Assembly: GCF_015354055.1 (NCBI RefSeq)
Contig: NZ_JACHTM010000003.1
Coordinates: 62,001-126,000 of the forward strand
Source: Thermaurantiacus tibetensis
GTDB lineage: Bacteria > Pseudomonadota > Alphaproteobacteria > Sphingomonadales > Sphingomonadaceae
Direction of reading: 5' to 3'
Length of the DNA: 64,000 nt
The notes below the pieces were generated by a model. The model searched no databases. It saw nothing but the letters and a program-made list of their open reading frames with translations, and was not told the DNA's origin. The stretch's first letter is position 1. Every line of letters starts with the position of its first letter. Positions 9,748 to 18,392 of this stretch are shown here, one piece after another. Made by a program: the position numbers and the translations under genes.

Positions 9748-10640
9748 GGGGGCGCAGCCTCGCACTTGCGCTTCTCGTCGCGGCCCTGCCGGCTGGCGCC
9801 CAGGCGCCGCCGGCGGTGGGAGTGAACAGCGCGATCCGCAACGAGGTCGCGATGCAGACCTTCCGCGATGCCGCGCTCCGGCCCGCCGTGCTGCGCGAGC
9901 CAGTGTTCCTCGGCACCCGGGTTGCCACCGGCGCCGCGAGCCAGCTGCAGCTCCTCCTTGTCGACCGCTCGGTCTTCACGGTCGGCGCCGGCGCGCGCAT
10001 GGTGATCGACCGCTTCGTCTACGACCCTGACCGCAGGACCGGCGAGGTCGCTGCCTCGGTGGCGCGCGGGGCCTTCCGGTTCATGTCGGGCCGGGCGGTC
10101 CGCGGCGAAGGCGGTGCTGCCGCCGTCTCGACTCCGGTGGCCAGCATCGGCGTGCGCGGCACCGTGCTCGAGGGACTGGTCGGGGGCGACGTGCCGGCCA
10201 TCCTCGCGCTCCTCGACGCGCCGCCCGAAATCCCGGCACTCGATCCGGAAGCCGCAACGCTGGTCGTTCTGCGCGGGCCGGGTCCGCGAACGCAGGGGCT
10301 CGACCGGCCGGGCCTGCTGACGGTGACGGCCGGCGGAGTGACGGTCCCGATCGACCGGCCCGGCTTCGCCATCCTTGTCCCGGCGCCGGGGGCCGCGCCG
10401 ATCGGGCCCTTCCGATTCTCGAGGGCCGCCTTCGCCCGCCTTTCCGAGCTGCTTCGGACCGTCCCCGACTCGGCGGGCGACGAAGGGCGCTGGCCCATCC
10501 CCTCGGCTGCCGTTCTTGCCTCCGCCCTCGAGGTCCAGCCCCCCGGGCGGGAGGTGACCGAGCTGCTGCCACCCAGCGCCGACAACCCGACCCGGCCGGC
10601 GACCAGGCCCTGCCCCCCCGGCGGGACCGTCTGCCCCTGA
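9744..10640 (+). CDS. Secreted FecR-domain protein
   Basis: 298 residues with an N-terminal signal peptide (LALALLVAALPAGAQA). A FecR domain covers about residues 35-150. It shows the family pattern of a strand-rich core (FLGTRVATGAASQLQLLLVD, then FTVGAGARMVIDRFVYDP) and ends with STPVASIGVRGT, a hallmark of stand-alone FecR proteins. Unlike the FecR anti-sigma regulator it has no cytoplasmic helix bundle or inner-membrane helix, so it is likely periplasmic or surface exposed. The C-terminal third is Pro/Gly rich and without recognisable domain. It is coupled by ATGA overlap to the TPR-barrel gene. FecR/CHASE2-cyclase/adhesin groups recur in alphaproteobacteria; the role of this FecR type is not established. 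Confidence 0.85.
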   Translation: MRGRSLALALLVAALPAGAQAPPAVGVNSAIRNEVAMQTFRDAALRPAVLREPVFLGTRVATGAASQLQLLLVDRSVFTVGAGARMVIDRFVYDPDRRTGEVAASVARGAFRFMSGRAVRGEGGAAAVSTPVASIGVRGTVLEGLVGGDVPAILALLDAPPEIPALDPEAATLVVLRGPGPRTQGLDRPGLLTVTAGGVTVPIDRPGFAILVPAPGAAPIGPFRFSRAAFARLSELLRTVPDSAGDEGRWPIPSAAVLASALEVQPPGREVTELLPPSADNPTRPATRPCPPGGTVCP

Positions 10641-10641
10641 C

Positions 10642-10658
10642 GCGGCCGGCGGGGCCGC
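10642..10658. terminator. Short GC hairpin between convergent fecR-domain and ccmI genes
   Basis: Arms GCGGCC and GGCCGC with a five-base loop lie in the 39-nt gap between two convergent stops. There is no T-tract on either side. It may terminate both units, but the stem is short. Confidence 0.35.
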
Positions 10659-10679
10659 CCAACGGAAATGGACCCCCGC

Positions 10680-11909
10680 TCAGGCGCCGGGGAGGCCCAC
10701 TTCGCGGGCGAACGCCTCGAGTGCGCGCAAGTCGGCGTCGCGGCCCGCGAAGGCCCGCCGCGCCTCGGCATAGGCGGCGCGCGCCCTTGCCTCCTCGCCC
10801 AGCACCATGCGCGCGCGGATCAGCCGCTGCCAGCCGCCAAGGTCGCGGGGGTTCTCCTTCAGCCGCGCCTCGAGGCCATCGACCATGCCGCGGATCATCG
10901 CCTGCCGGTCCTCGGGCGACATGGCGCTGGCCTCGGCCACCTGGTCCGGCGTGGGTGCGGCCAGCATGCCCGGCGGCAGGGCGGCAGCTGGCGGCGGCGG
11001 CAGCCGCGCGGCGACATCCAGTCCCGCTGCCTCGGCCCGGGCGAGGATGATGGACCGGAGGTCCGCCACCCAGGGTGCCGCCGGGTCCTCGGCCACCAGC
11101 TTCAGCCACTCCTCGACTGCCCCTCGCGTGTCGCCGTCCTGGTCGCGCGCTGCGGCCAGATAGTAGCGGGCGCGCGCATCCGTGGGATCGATCGCAAGCG
11201 CCCGGCGGAAGCTCGCGCGCGCGGCGGGGGTGATCGCGCCGTCGGCCGCCATCACCTGCGCCTCGCCGAGCGCCGAGAGATAGGCGGCGTTGCCAGGTGC
11301 AAGCGCCACCGCGCGCGCGTAGGCCTCCGCGGAACCGGCATGGTCGCCGAGCTCGAACCGGCTCCACCCCAGCATCCGCCAGCCCTCGGCATCCTCCGGG
11401 TTCCGCTGAAGCCGTGCCTCGAGCCGCTGGACGAGCTGCTGCACGTCCCCGGCGGTCGCAGCCGGACTTGCGGGTCCGGCGCCGCCCGCCTCGTCCCTGC
11501 CGCCTGCCTCCGCCCTCCCTCCGACCGCGTCGGGACGGCCCATCCAGCCGTAGAGGCCGGCCGCTGCCACGACCACGGTCGCGGCAAGCGCGTGCGGCAG
11601 CCATGCGGCACCTCCGGTTCGCGGCCCGTCCGGGCGTTGCCCTTCCGCGGCAAGGCGGTGTGCTTCCTCCTCGAGACGGCGGCGGACATTCCCCTTGAGC
11701 GCCGCGGCTTCGGCGGGCGCGAGCGTCCCTTCGGCGAGCTGCCGGTCGATGTCGGCAAGCTCGCGCGCAAGGCCGGCGAGGAGCGGGGCCATGCCGGAGG
11801 CAGCGGTCCCGTTCGCCGGGCGGCGACGCCCCGCCAGCGCCAGGACAACGGGGACGACGGCGCCCACGACGATCAGCGTCAGTGCGGCCCAGAGCCAGAT
11901 CCCGCCCAT
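10680..11909 (-). CDS. ccmI: Cytochrome c maturation protein CcmI (CycH), TPR apocytochrome chaperone
   Basis: 409 residues from the ATG at 11909, placed 1 nt after the ccmH stop. The N terminus (MGGIWLWAALTLIVVGAVVP) is the first of two membrane helices. A cytoplasmic helical loop separates it from the second helix near residue 100. The periplasmic remainder has TPR units (WRMLGWSRFELGDHAGSAEAY and similar) from about residue 150 to 400. CcmI binds the C-terminal tail of apocytochromes c and hands them to the CcmF/CcmH heme ligase. It is the last gene of the ccmF-G-H-I operon. The operon lies back to back with an operon encoding a ten-heme cytochrome, a likely client. Confidence 0.93.
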   Translation of the reverse strand: MGGIWLWAALTLIVVGAVVPVVLALAGRRRPANGTAASGMAPLLAGLARELADIDRQLAEGTLAPAEAAALKGNVRRRLEEEAHRLAAEGQRPDGPRTGGAAWLPHALAATVVVAAAGLYGWMGRPDAVGGRAEAGGRDEAGGAGPASPAATAGDVQQLVQRLEARLQRNPEDAEGWRMLGWSRFELGDHAGSAEAYARAVALAPGNAAYLSALGEAQVMAADGAITPAARASFRRALAIDPTDARARYYLAAARDQDGDTRGAVEEWLKLVAEDPAAPWVADLRSIILARAEAAGLDVAARLPPPPAAALPPGMLAAPTPDQVAEASAMSPEDRQAMIRGMVDGLEARLKENPRDLGGWQRLIRARMVLGEEARARAAYAEARRAFAGRDADLRALEAFAREVGLPGA

Positions 11910-11910
11910 A

Positions 11911-12339
11911 TCAGCGCTCCTGACCGGCCCCGTCAGGCTCTTCGTCGAGGTCCGGCCGCATCCGGCCGAGCCGCCGGACGAGAAGGCCGCCGGCCACGAC
12001 CAGCACGGCGAAGGGACCCACCCAGAGGAGGAGGGTGCGGCCATCGAACGGCGGCTTCAGCAGCACGAAGTCCCCGTAGCGCGCCCGAACCTCCGCGACC
12101 ACTTCGGCATCGCTGTCGCCGGCCGCGAGCCGTTCCCGCACCAGGCGCCGGAGGTCGCGCGCGAGCGGCGCGCTGCTCTCGTCGATCGACTGGTTCTGGC
12201 ACTGCACGCACCTCAGGCCCCGTGCGATCTCCCGCGCCCGGGCCTCGAGCGCCGGGTCGGCGAGCGTCTCGTCTGGCTCGACCGCGACGGCCGGGGCAGC
12301 CAGCAGGAGAAGGCTTGCGGCAACGGCGAGGCAGCGCAT
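11911..12339 (-). CDS. ccmH: Cytochrome c maturation protein CcmH (CycL)
   Basis: 142 residues from the ATG at 12339, which gives a clean signal peptide ([20 protein letters not shown]). The periplasmic motif RCVQCQNQS contains the CxxC that reduces the apocytochrome disulfide. A single membrane helix ([19 protein letters not shown]) near the C terminus anchors it with the active site facing the periplasm. Length matches the short one-domain CcmH of alphaproteobacteria, which works with a separate CcmI as found here. It starts 1 nt before the end of ccmG (stop at 12341). Confidence 0.95.
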   Translation of the reverse strand: MRCLAVAASLLLLAAPAVAVEPDETLADPALEARAREIARGLRCVQCQNQSIDESSAPLARDLRRLVRERLAAGDSDAEVVAEVRARYGDFVLLKPPFDGRTLLLWVGPFAVLVVAGGLLVRRLGRMRPDLDEEPDGAGQER

Positions 12340-12340
12340 C

Positions 12341-12895
12341 TCAGCCCGCCGCCCCCGCGCCGAGCCGCGCCAGCATCGGCCGAAGCGTGCCTTCCCACGC
12401 CTCGGCCGTGATCGGCCCGACATGCCGGTGGCGGATGATGCCGCGCCCGTCGATCACGAAGGTCTCGGGCGTGCCGGTCACGCCGAGCGCGAGGCCAGCC
12501 CGGCCGTCGGGGTCGCTGCCGACGGCGCGGAACGGGTTGCCCCGCGCCGCGAGATAGGCGCGCCCGTCTTCGGGCGCATCCTTCCAGTCGAGACCGTAGA
12601 GCGCGACGCCCTCGGCGGCGATCCGCATCAGCATCGGGTGCTCGAGCCGGCAGCTCGTGCACCAGGAGGCGAACAGGTTGAGGAGCTTGGGTTCCCCGTC
12701 GCCGGCAAGCGCCGAGGCGACGAGCGGCGCACCGCCGTCCAGCAGCGGGGCCAGCGCGAACTCGGGCACGGGGCGGCCGACCAGCGGCGAGGGAAGCCGC
12801 TTCGGGTCCCGCGTCATGCCGAGCCCGAGGGCCACCAGAAGGGCGGCAAGGCCGAGGAGCGGCAGCACGAAGGGAAGGCGGCCCACTGTCGTCAC
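12341..12895 (-). CDS. ccmG: Thiol:disulfide interchange protein CcmG/DsbE
   Basis: 184 residues with a GTG start at 12895 that overlaps the ccmF stop as GTGA; a second GTG at 12886 is possible. One N-terminal membrane anchor ([20 protein letters not shown]) precedes a thioredoxin fold with active site WCTSC near residues 78-82 and the cis-Pro segment [12 protein letters not shown]. The family keeps apocytochrome thiols reduced for heme ligation. The usual Pro between the two Cys is Ser here (CTSC instead of CxPC), a mild departure. It is the second gene of the ccm operon. Confidence 0.94.
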   Translation of the reverse strand: MTTVGRLPFVLPLLGLAALLVALGLGMTRDPKRLPSPLVGRPVPEFALAPLLDGGAPLVASALAGDGEPKLLNLFASWCTSCRLEHPMLMRIAAEGVALYGLDWKDAPEDGRAYLAARGNPFRAVGSDPDGRAGLALGVTGTPETFVIDGRGIIRHRHVGPITAEAWEGTLRPMLARLGAGAAG

Positions 12896-14886
12896 TCCGC
12901 CGGAACGGGCACTGCGGCCGGCGCTGCCCGGACCGCCGCCGGCAGGCGGAACCGCCGGTCGGCCATCGCCACGGCGCCGCCGAGCGCCATCGCCAGTGCG
13001 CCTGCCCAGATCCAGCCAACGAGCGGATGCCACCAGGCGTGGACTGCGAGCCGTCCGCCGGTTGCGTCGCCGACGGAGACGTAGACGTTGCCGAGCAGGC
13101 CGAAGGCGATTCCGGCCTCGGTCGTCTGCTGGCCGCTTGCCGGGTAGCGGCGCCGCTGGGCGACGACGGTGCGGCCGCCCGGGCCGTCCCCCAGCCGGAA
13201 GCGGGCCTCAAGAGCCTCCCAGTTCGGCCCCGTCACCCGCCCGACCGACTCGAGCGTCAGCCGGCGTCCGGCAAGATCGACCGCCTGCCCAGGCGCCATC
13301 GCTGCCACCTCGGAGACCGTGAACAGCGAGGCCGCCGTGATCCCGGCCGTGAGCATGCCGAGGCCGGCGTGCGCCAGCGCCATGCCCCACGCGGAGGCCG
13401 GCGTGGTCCGCACGAGGCGCAGCGCGAACCCTCCTCCGGGCACCCGGAAGCGGCGGAGAAGTGCCAAGACCGCGCCCCCCACCAGCCAGGCCGCAAGCGC
13501 GAAGCCGAGCGCGGCGAGCGCCGCCGTCCAGCCTGCGGACCAGAAGAGGGCGAAGGTCGCGGCCGCAGCGAGCAGGGCGGCGCCAGCGGCCGGACGCAGC
13601 CGGGCCATGACGTCGCGCAGGCGGTCGGTCTTCCACCGCGTCACCGGCCCCAGGCTGACGAGCGCGAGGAGCGGCACGACGAGCGGCACGAAGGTGAGGG
13701 CATAGTAGGGAGGGCCCACCGAGATCCGGTCGCCGGTCGCGAGGTCGATGACGAGGGGCCAGAAGGTGCCAAGCAGCACGGCGACTCCCGCGGCCATCAG
13801 GAAGAGGTTGTTGGCGACGAGGCCGGATTCCTTCGAGACGGGCGCGAAGGCGGAGCCCCGCTCGAGCGCCGGCGCGCGCCAGGCGAACAGCGCAAGCGCA
13901 GCGCCGGTGAAGCCGCCGATGATGAGAAGGATGATGCTGCCCCGCGTCGGGTCGGTTGCAAAGGCGTGGACCGAGGTGAGGATGCCGGACCGCACGAGGA
14001 AGGTGCCGACCATGCTCATCGCGAAAGCGGAAATGGCGAGAAGGAGGGTCCAGGAGACGAGGGTGCCGCGCGTCTCGAGGACGAGGGCCGAGTGGAGGAG
14101 CGCCGTTGCCACCAGCCAGGGCAGGAGCGCGGCATTCTCGACCGGATCCCAGAACCACCAGCCGCCCCAGCCAAGCTCGTAATAGGCCCAGAAGGAGCCG
14201 AGCGCGATTCCCGCAGTCAGCGCCGACCAGGCGGCGAGGATCCACGGGCGCACTGCGCGCGCCCAGGCCGAATCGACCCGCCCCTCGAGGAGGGCCGCCG
14301 CAGCGAAGGCGAAGGCGACCGACAGCCCCACGTAGCCGACGTAGAGGAGGGGCGGGTGAAGCGCGAGACCCGGGTCCTGCAGGAGCGGGTTGAGCTCCGC
14401 CCCCTCCGGAGCGGGAGGCCAGCGCCGCGCGAACGGGCCGGAGGTGAAGAGGAGGAAGGCGAGGAACGCAGCCGACAGCAGGCCGAGGACGGCGACGACG
14501 CGGGCGTGGAACGCAGGCCGCAGCTCCCTGCCGCCGATCGCCACCATCGCTCCGAAGCCGGAGAGCATCAGGATCCAAAGCAGCATGGAGCCCTCGTGGT
14601 TCCCCCAGGCTGCTGCCAGCCGGTAGACCGCGGGCTGGGCGGAATGGCCGTGCCGCGCGACCAGCTCGACCGAGAGGTCGAGGCGGACGAACAGCAGCAG
14701 GAGGACGAGGAAGGCGAGCAGCACGAGCGCGCCCTGCACCATCGCGGCCGCCCGACCGGCCGCGACGAGGGCCGGGTCGCGCCAGCGCGCGCCAGCGCCC
14801 GCGAGACCCGCCTGCACGACTGCCATGACCAGCGCGAGGATGAGCGCGAACTGGCCGATCTCCGCTGCCACGACGCCCGTCTCCAC
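12892..14886 (-). CDS. ccmF: Cytochrome c heme lyase subunit CcmF
   Basis: 664 residues when started at the GTG at 14886, which gives VETGVVAAEIGQFALILALV, the usual CcmF N terminus. It is highly hydrophobic with about 15 membrane helices. The heme-handling tryptophan-rich segment WGGWWFWDPVENA lies near residue 240, and WGNHEGSMLLWIL near residue 85. Conserved His residues flank these segments, as in the CcmF family that transfers heme from CcmE to apocytochrome c. It is the first gene of the visible ccm operon; ccmABCDE are not in the window. It is divergent from the redox operon at 15041, with 154 nt between the starts. Confidence 0.95.
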   Translation of the reverse strand: METGVVAAEIGQFALILALVMAVVQAGLAGAGARWRDPALVAAGRAAAMVQGALVLLAFLVLLLLFVRLDLSVELVARHGHSAQPAVYRLAAAWGNHEGSMLLWILMLSGFGAMVAIGGRELRPAFHARVVAVLGLLSAAFLAFLLFTSGPFARRWPPAPEGAELNPLLQDPGLALHPPLLYVGYVGLSVAFAFAAAALLEGRVDSAWARAVRPWILAAWSALTAGIALGSFWAYYELGWGGWWFWDPVENAALLPWLVATALLHSALVLETRGTLVSWTLLLAISAFAMSMVGTFLVRSGILTSVHAFATDPTRGSIILLIIGGFTGAALALFAWRAPALERGSAFAPVSKESGLVANNLFLMAAGVAVLLGTFWPLVIDLATGDRISVGPPYYALTFVPLVVPLLALVSLGPVTRWKTDRLRDVMARLRPAAGAALLAAAATFALFWSAGWTAALAALGFALAAWLVGGAVLALLRRFRVPGGGFALRLVRTTPASAWGMALAHAGLGMLTAGITAASLFTVSEVAAMAPGQAVDLAGRRLTLESVGRVTGPNWEALEARFRLGDGPGGRTVVAQRRRYPASGQQTTEAGIAFGLLGNVYVSVGDATGGRLAVHAWWHPLVGWIWAGALAMALGGAVAMADRRFRLPAAVRAAPAAVPVPAE

Positions 14887-15040
14887 CCCTGCCGGGAAGC
14901 CCCTGGCATCTAGGGGCCTTCGGGCGCGATCGTAAAGATCCGGGGCGGGCGCGCTGGCGCGGCGCGGGGCAAGAGCGGGACTGGCCCATGGGCGAAGCTG
15001 TGCTAGGCTTCCGCCGGACGCGACCGGAACGGGAGCCGTT

Positions 15041-17506
15041 GTGGAGCCAAGCGAAGAGCTGCTGGACGTGGCCATCGTCGGCTCGGGCCCGGCCGGCCTT
15101 GCTGCAGCCGCCCGCGCGGCGCGGCGCGGCATGCGCCATCTCCTCCTCGAGAAGACCGACCATCTCGCCGACACCATCTTCCGCTACCAGAAGGGCAAGC
15201 ACGTGATGGCGACTCCGCCGCAGCTCCTGCTGCGCTGCGATCTCGCCTTCGAGGCTGGCGCGCGCGAGACGGTCCTCGCCCGCTGGGCAGAGGACGCCGC
15301 CGCGGCCGGAATTGCCGTGCGCCACCACGCCGAGGTGACGGAGATCTCCGGCACGCGGGGGGATTTCACGCTGGGACTCGCCGACGGCACGCGCATCCGC
15401 GCCGCCCATGTGGTGCTTGCCATCGGCACCCAGGGCAACCCCAACCTGCTGAAGATCCCCGGCGTCGGCGCGCCCGGCGCGCCGGTGGTCCAGTACACGC
15501 TCGACGACCCCGCCGCCTTCGTCGACGAGCACATCGTCGTGGTTGGCTCAGGCGATGCCGGGATCGAGAATGCGCTCGGCCTCGCCGCCGACCCGGCGCA
15601 GGGCAACCATGTCACCCTCCTCAACCGCTCGGCCGACTTCGCCAAGGCCAAGGACGCCAACGTCAAGGCGCTGATGGCAGCGCGAGACGCTGGCCGGATC
15701 GCGGTGCTGACCGAGACGGCGCCCAACCGGCTGGAGGCGGGCCACATGGTCGTCGACACGCGCGACGGCGAGGCACGCCTGCGCTGCGACCGGGTGATCG
15801 CCCGGCTTGGCTCGGCGCCGCCCCGGGCCTTCGTCGAAAAGGCCGGGGTCGCCTTCACCTCTGCCGCGCGCGAGGCCTTTCCGCTGCTCTCCCCCCAGTT
15901 CGAGACGAGCGTGCCCGGCCTCCACGTCATCGGCGCGCTCGCCGGCTACCCGCTCATCAAGCACTGCCTGAACCAGGGCCATGATGTCATCGAGTTCATC
16001 GCCGGGAATACCGACCTCCGGCCGGCCGACGAGCCGATCCTCGAGCGGGTGTTCGCCGGCCTCCAGCCGGCACGCCCGGTCGACGACTGGATCGCCTTCC
16101 TGCGCGCGCGGGTCTCGATCTTCCGCCCGGTCTCGCCGCTGCAGATGCGCGAGCTGCTGCTCGATGCGACCGTCCGCCGATACGCGGCCGGCGAGGTGGT
16201 GTTCGTGAAGAACGACGTGGGCGCCTCGCTCTTCGCCATCGCCGAAGGCGCAGTCGAGGTCGAGATCGACCCGGGACCGCCACGCCGCACGGCGACCATC
16301 GGCGAAGGCTCGATCGTCGGCGAGGTCGGCCTCATCTCGGGCCGGCGGCGCGGCGCGACGGTGCGCGCGGCAACCCCCGCCATCCTCGTCGAGCTTCCGC
16401 GCACGGCGGCGCTCCGCCTCATCGGCACCGTGCCCGACGCGGGGGCGGAAGTGGACCGGATCACCACCACGCGGCTTCTGCTGCAGATCTTCCAGTCCGG
16501 GCTCGTCGCCGAGGATCTCGCGCCCATCCTCGAGACCGCCCGGACGGTCACTGCCCGCGCAGGCGAGGCCATCGTCACGGAGGGCGAGACCGGCGACGAC
16601 ATGTTCGTGATCCGCCGCGGCTCCTGCACGGTCGAGAAGCGCATTGGCGGCCGGCCGGTCTTCCTCCGCTACCTTCCGGCCGGCTCCTACTTCGGCGAGA
16701 TGGCGGTGCTCGACGGCACCCCCCGCACGGCAACGGTGCGCGCGGCAATCCGCTCCGAGCTCATCCGGCTCGACGGCGCCGCCTTCCGGAGGCTGTTCGA
16801 GGCCCGGCCGGAACTCCGCGCCCGCACGCTTGCCGAGATGGCCGCGCGCCGGGCCCTCAACGCCTTCATCGAGGAGCGCAAGGACCGGTTCGGCAGCGCG
16901 GTCGACCTCTACAGCGAGACGGCGGCCTTCCTCGTCGAGAACGGCCTCGGCGAGGCGACCGACGCGCTCCTCATCGACGAGCGGCTGTGCGTCGGCTGCG
17001 ACAACTGCGAGAAGGCCTGCGCCGACAGCCACGACGGCCTCTCCCGCCTCGATCGCGAGGCCGGCCGCACCTTCGCCTATCTCCATGTCCCCACCTCCTG
17101 CCGCCACTGCGAGCACCCGCACTGCATGACCGACTGCCCGCCGGATGCCATCCGCCGCGGGCCCGACGGCGAGGTCTCGATCAACGACAGCTGCATCGGC
17201 TGCGGCAACTGCGTGCGCCACTGCCCCTATGGCGTCATCCGGATGGACTCGCCGCCGCCCCGGAAGCCCGGGCTCCTGTCCTGGCTGCTGCTCGGCCGCG
17301 GCCCGGGCCCCGGCGAGCCGCCGAAGGCGTGGGCGAAGGCCGAGCGGGCCCGGCTCAGGACCGAGGCGCCGCCCAAGAAGGCGGTGAAGTGCGACATGTG
17401 CGCCGGCAAGGCCGGCGGGCCGGCCTGCGTGCGCGCCTGCCCGACGGGCGCTGCGATCCGCGTCTCGCCCGAGACCTTCCTCGCGCTGGCAGGGCGGCGG
17501 GACTGA
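15041..17506 (+). CDS. Multidomain redox protein: FAD/NAD(P) oxidoreductase + two cNMP-binding domains + polyferredoxin
   Basis: 821 residues from a GTG at 15041 preceded by GGGAG. Domain order: a thioredoxin-reductase-like flavoprotein (FAD motif VGSGPAG near residues 13-19, second nucleotide motif VVGSGDAG near 165-175) up to about residue 320. Two CAP-type cyclic-nucleotide-binding domains follow (about 365-465 and 480-600). The second has an intact phosphate-binding cassette (FGEMAVLDGTPRTATV); the first is VGEVGLISGRRRGATV. A four-cluster ferredoxin segment (about 645-810) has CVGCDNCEKAC, CRHCEHPHCMTDC, CIGCGNCVRHC and CDMC...CVRAC groups. It has no signal peptide. It probably moves electrons from NAD(P)H through FAD and Fe-S clusters to the membrane cytochrome encoded next, under cyclic-nucleotide control; that chain is inference. 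Confidence 0.88.
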   Translation: MEPSEELLDVAIVGSGPAGLAAAARAARRGMRHLLLEKTDHLADTIFRYQKGKHVMATPPQLLLRCDLAFEAGARETVLARWAEDAAAAGIAVRHHAEVTEISGTRGDFTLGLADGTRIRAAHVVLAIGTQGNPNLLKIPGVGAPGAPVVQYTLDDPAAFVDEHIVVVGSGDAGIENALGLAADPAQGNHVTLLNRSADFAKAKDANVKALMAARDAGRIAVLTETAPNRLEAGHMVVDTRDGEARLRCDRVIARLGSAPPRAFVEKAGVAFTSAAREAFPLLSPQFETSVPGLHVIGALAGYPLIKHCLNQGHDVIEFIAGNTDLRPADEPILERVFAGLQPARPVDDWIAFLRARVSIFRPVSPLQMRELLLDATVRRYAAGEVVFVKNDVGASLFAIAEGAVEVEIDPGPPRRTATIGEGSIVGEVGLISGRRRGATVRAATPAILVELPRTAALRLIGTVPDAGAEVDRITTTRLLLQIFQSGLVAEDLAPILETARTVTARAGEAIVTEGETGDDMFVIRRGSCTVEKRIGGRPVFLRYLPAGSYFGEMAVLDGTPRTATVRAAIRSELIRLDGAAFRRLFEARPELRARTLAEMAARRALNAFIEERKDRFGSAVDLYSETAAFLVENGLGEATDALLIDERLCVGCDNCEKACADSHDGLSRLDREAGRTFAYLHVPTSCRHCEHPHCMTDCPPDAIRRGPDGEVSINDSCIGCGNCVRHCPYGVIRMDSPPPRKPGLLSWLLLGRGPGPGEPPKAWAKAERARLRTEAPPKKAVKCDMCAGKAGGPACVRACPTGAAIRVSPETFLALAGRRD

Positions 17507-17525
17507 GGATCGGGGAGATGGAGCC

Positions 17526-18392
17526 GTGAACGCCCCCGCGCGCCCGAGCGCCCCTTCCACGACCGCACGGCGCGCGCCACAGGCCATCCACGAAGGCTTC
17601 CTCGCCCATCGCCGCTACCGCTGGGCGTGGATCGCCGCGCTGCTGGCCGGCAGCAGCGTCCTCCTCTATGCGCTCGACGATCCCTGGCCCCGGCCGAACG
17701 GCGGCACCGCGCTCGGCTATGCGCTGGGCACGCTCTCGGCCGGGCTCATCGTCTGGCTCTCGCTGCTGGGCATCCGCAAGCGGCGTTTCACCGACGGGCC
17801 TTGGTCGCTCAAGGCCTGGGTGTCGGCGCATGTCTGGCTCGGCCTCGCCCTTGCCATCATCGCCACGCTCCACGCCGGCTTCCAGTTCGGCTGGAACGTC
17901 CACACGCTCGCCTGGGCGCTCATGATGGGCGTCATCCTCTCCGGAGTCTGGGGCGTCGTCCTCTACCAGCGCCTGCCGCGGCAGCTCTCTGACAACCGGG
18001 CCACGGCCAGCGAGCGCGCCATGGCCGCAGCGCTGGCCGAAAGCGACCGCGCGCTCGAGGCCGCCGCGCGCCCGCTCGGGGACCGCGAGGCCGCCCTCGT
18101 CCGGGACGCGCTGGCGACACCCGCGGTCGGCCGAAGCCTCGGTTCACGGCTCGCCGGGCGCGTCCCGCGCTGCGGCACCGCGGCCGCGCTCCGCGCCCTT
18201 CCCGAAGGCGACCCGGAGCTTGCGCCGCTTCGCGACCTTCTCGCCGCGCGCTCCGTGCTTCTCGCGCGCATCCGCACCAACGCGCGCCTCAAGACCTGGC
18301 TCCAGGTCTGGCTGCTCGTCCACGTGCCGCTCACGGTCGCGCTGCTCGCCGCGCTCCTCGCCCACATCGTCTCGGTCTTCTTCTACTGGTGA
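17526..18392 (+). CDS. Four- or five-helix membrane protein, probable cytochrome b-type electron carrier
   Basis: 288 residues. Predicted membrane helices lie at about residues 33-52, 64-86, 100-122, 128-148 and 258-286, with a soluble helical loop between 150 and 250. Histidines sit in pairs inside or at the ends of helices (SAHVWLGLALAIIATLHAGF and LLVHVPLTVALLAALLAHIV), the pattern of a diheme cytochrome b. The start is 19 nt after the flavoprotein stop, and its stop overlaps the next gene's GTG (GTGA), so the three genes form one unit. Its likely role is to pass electrons across the membrane between the cytoplasmic polyferredoxin and the periplasmic decaheme cytochrome. Heme binding is inferred from His placement only. 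Confidence 0.7.
   Translation: MNAPARPSAPSTTARRAPQAIHEGFLAHRRYRWAWIAALLAGSSVLLYALDDPWPRPNGGTALGYALGTLSAGLIVWLSLLGIRKRRFTDGPWSLKAWVSAHVWLGLALAIIATLHAGFQFGWNVHTLAWALMMGVILSGVWGVVLYQRLPRQLSDNRATASERAMAAALAESDRALEAAARPLGDREAALVRDALATPAVGRSLGSRLAGRVPRCGTAAALRALPEGDPELAPLRDLLAARSVLLARIRTNARLKTWLQVWLLVHVPLTVALLAALLAHIVSVFFYW

Noticed and set aside
13027-14913. Long plus-strand open frame opposite ccmF
   Set aside because: Charged low-complexity translation without recognisable motif; ccmF on the other strand is complete and conserved.
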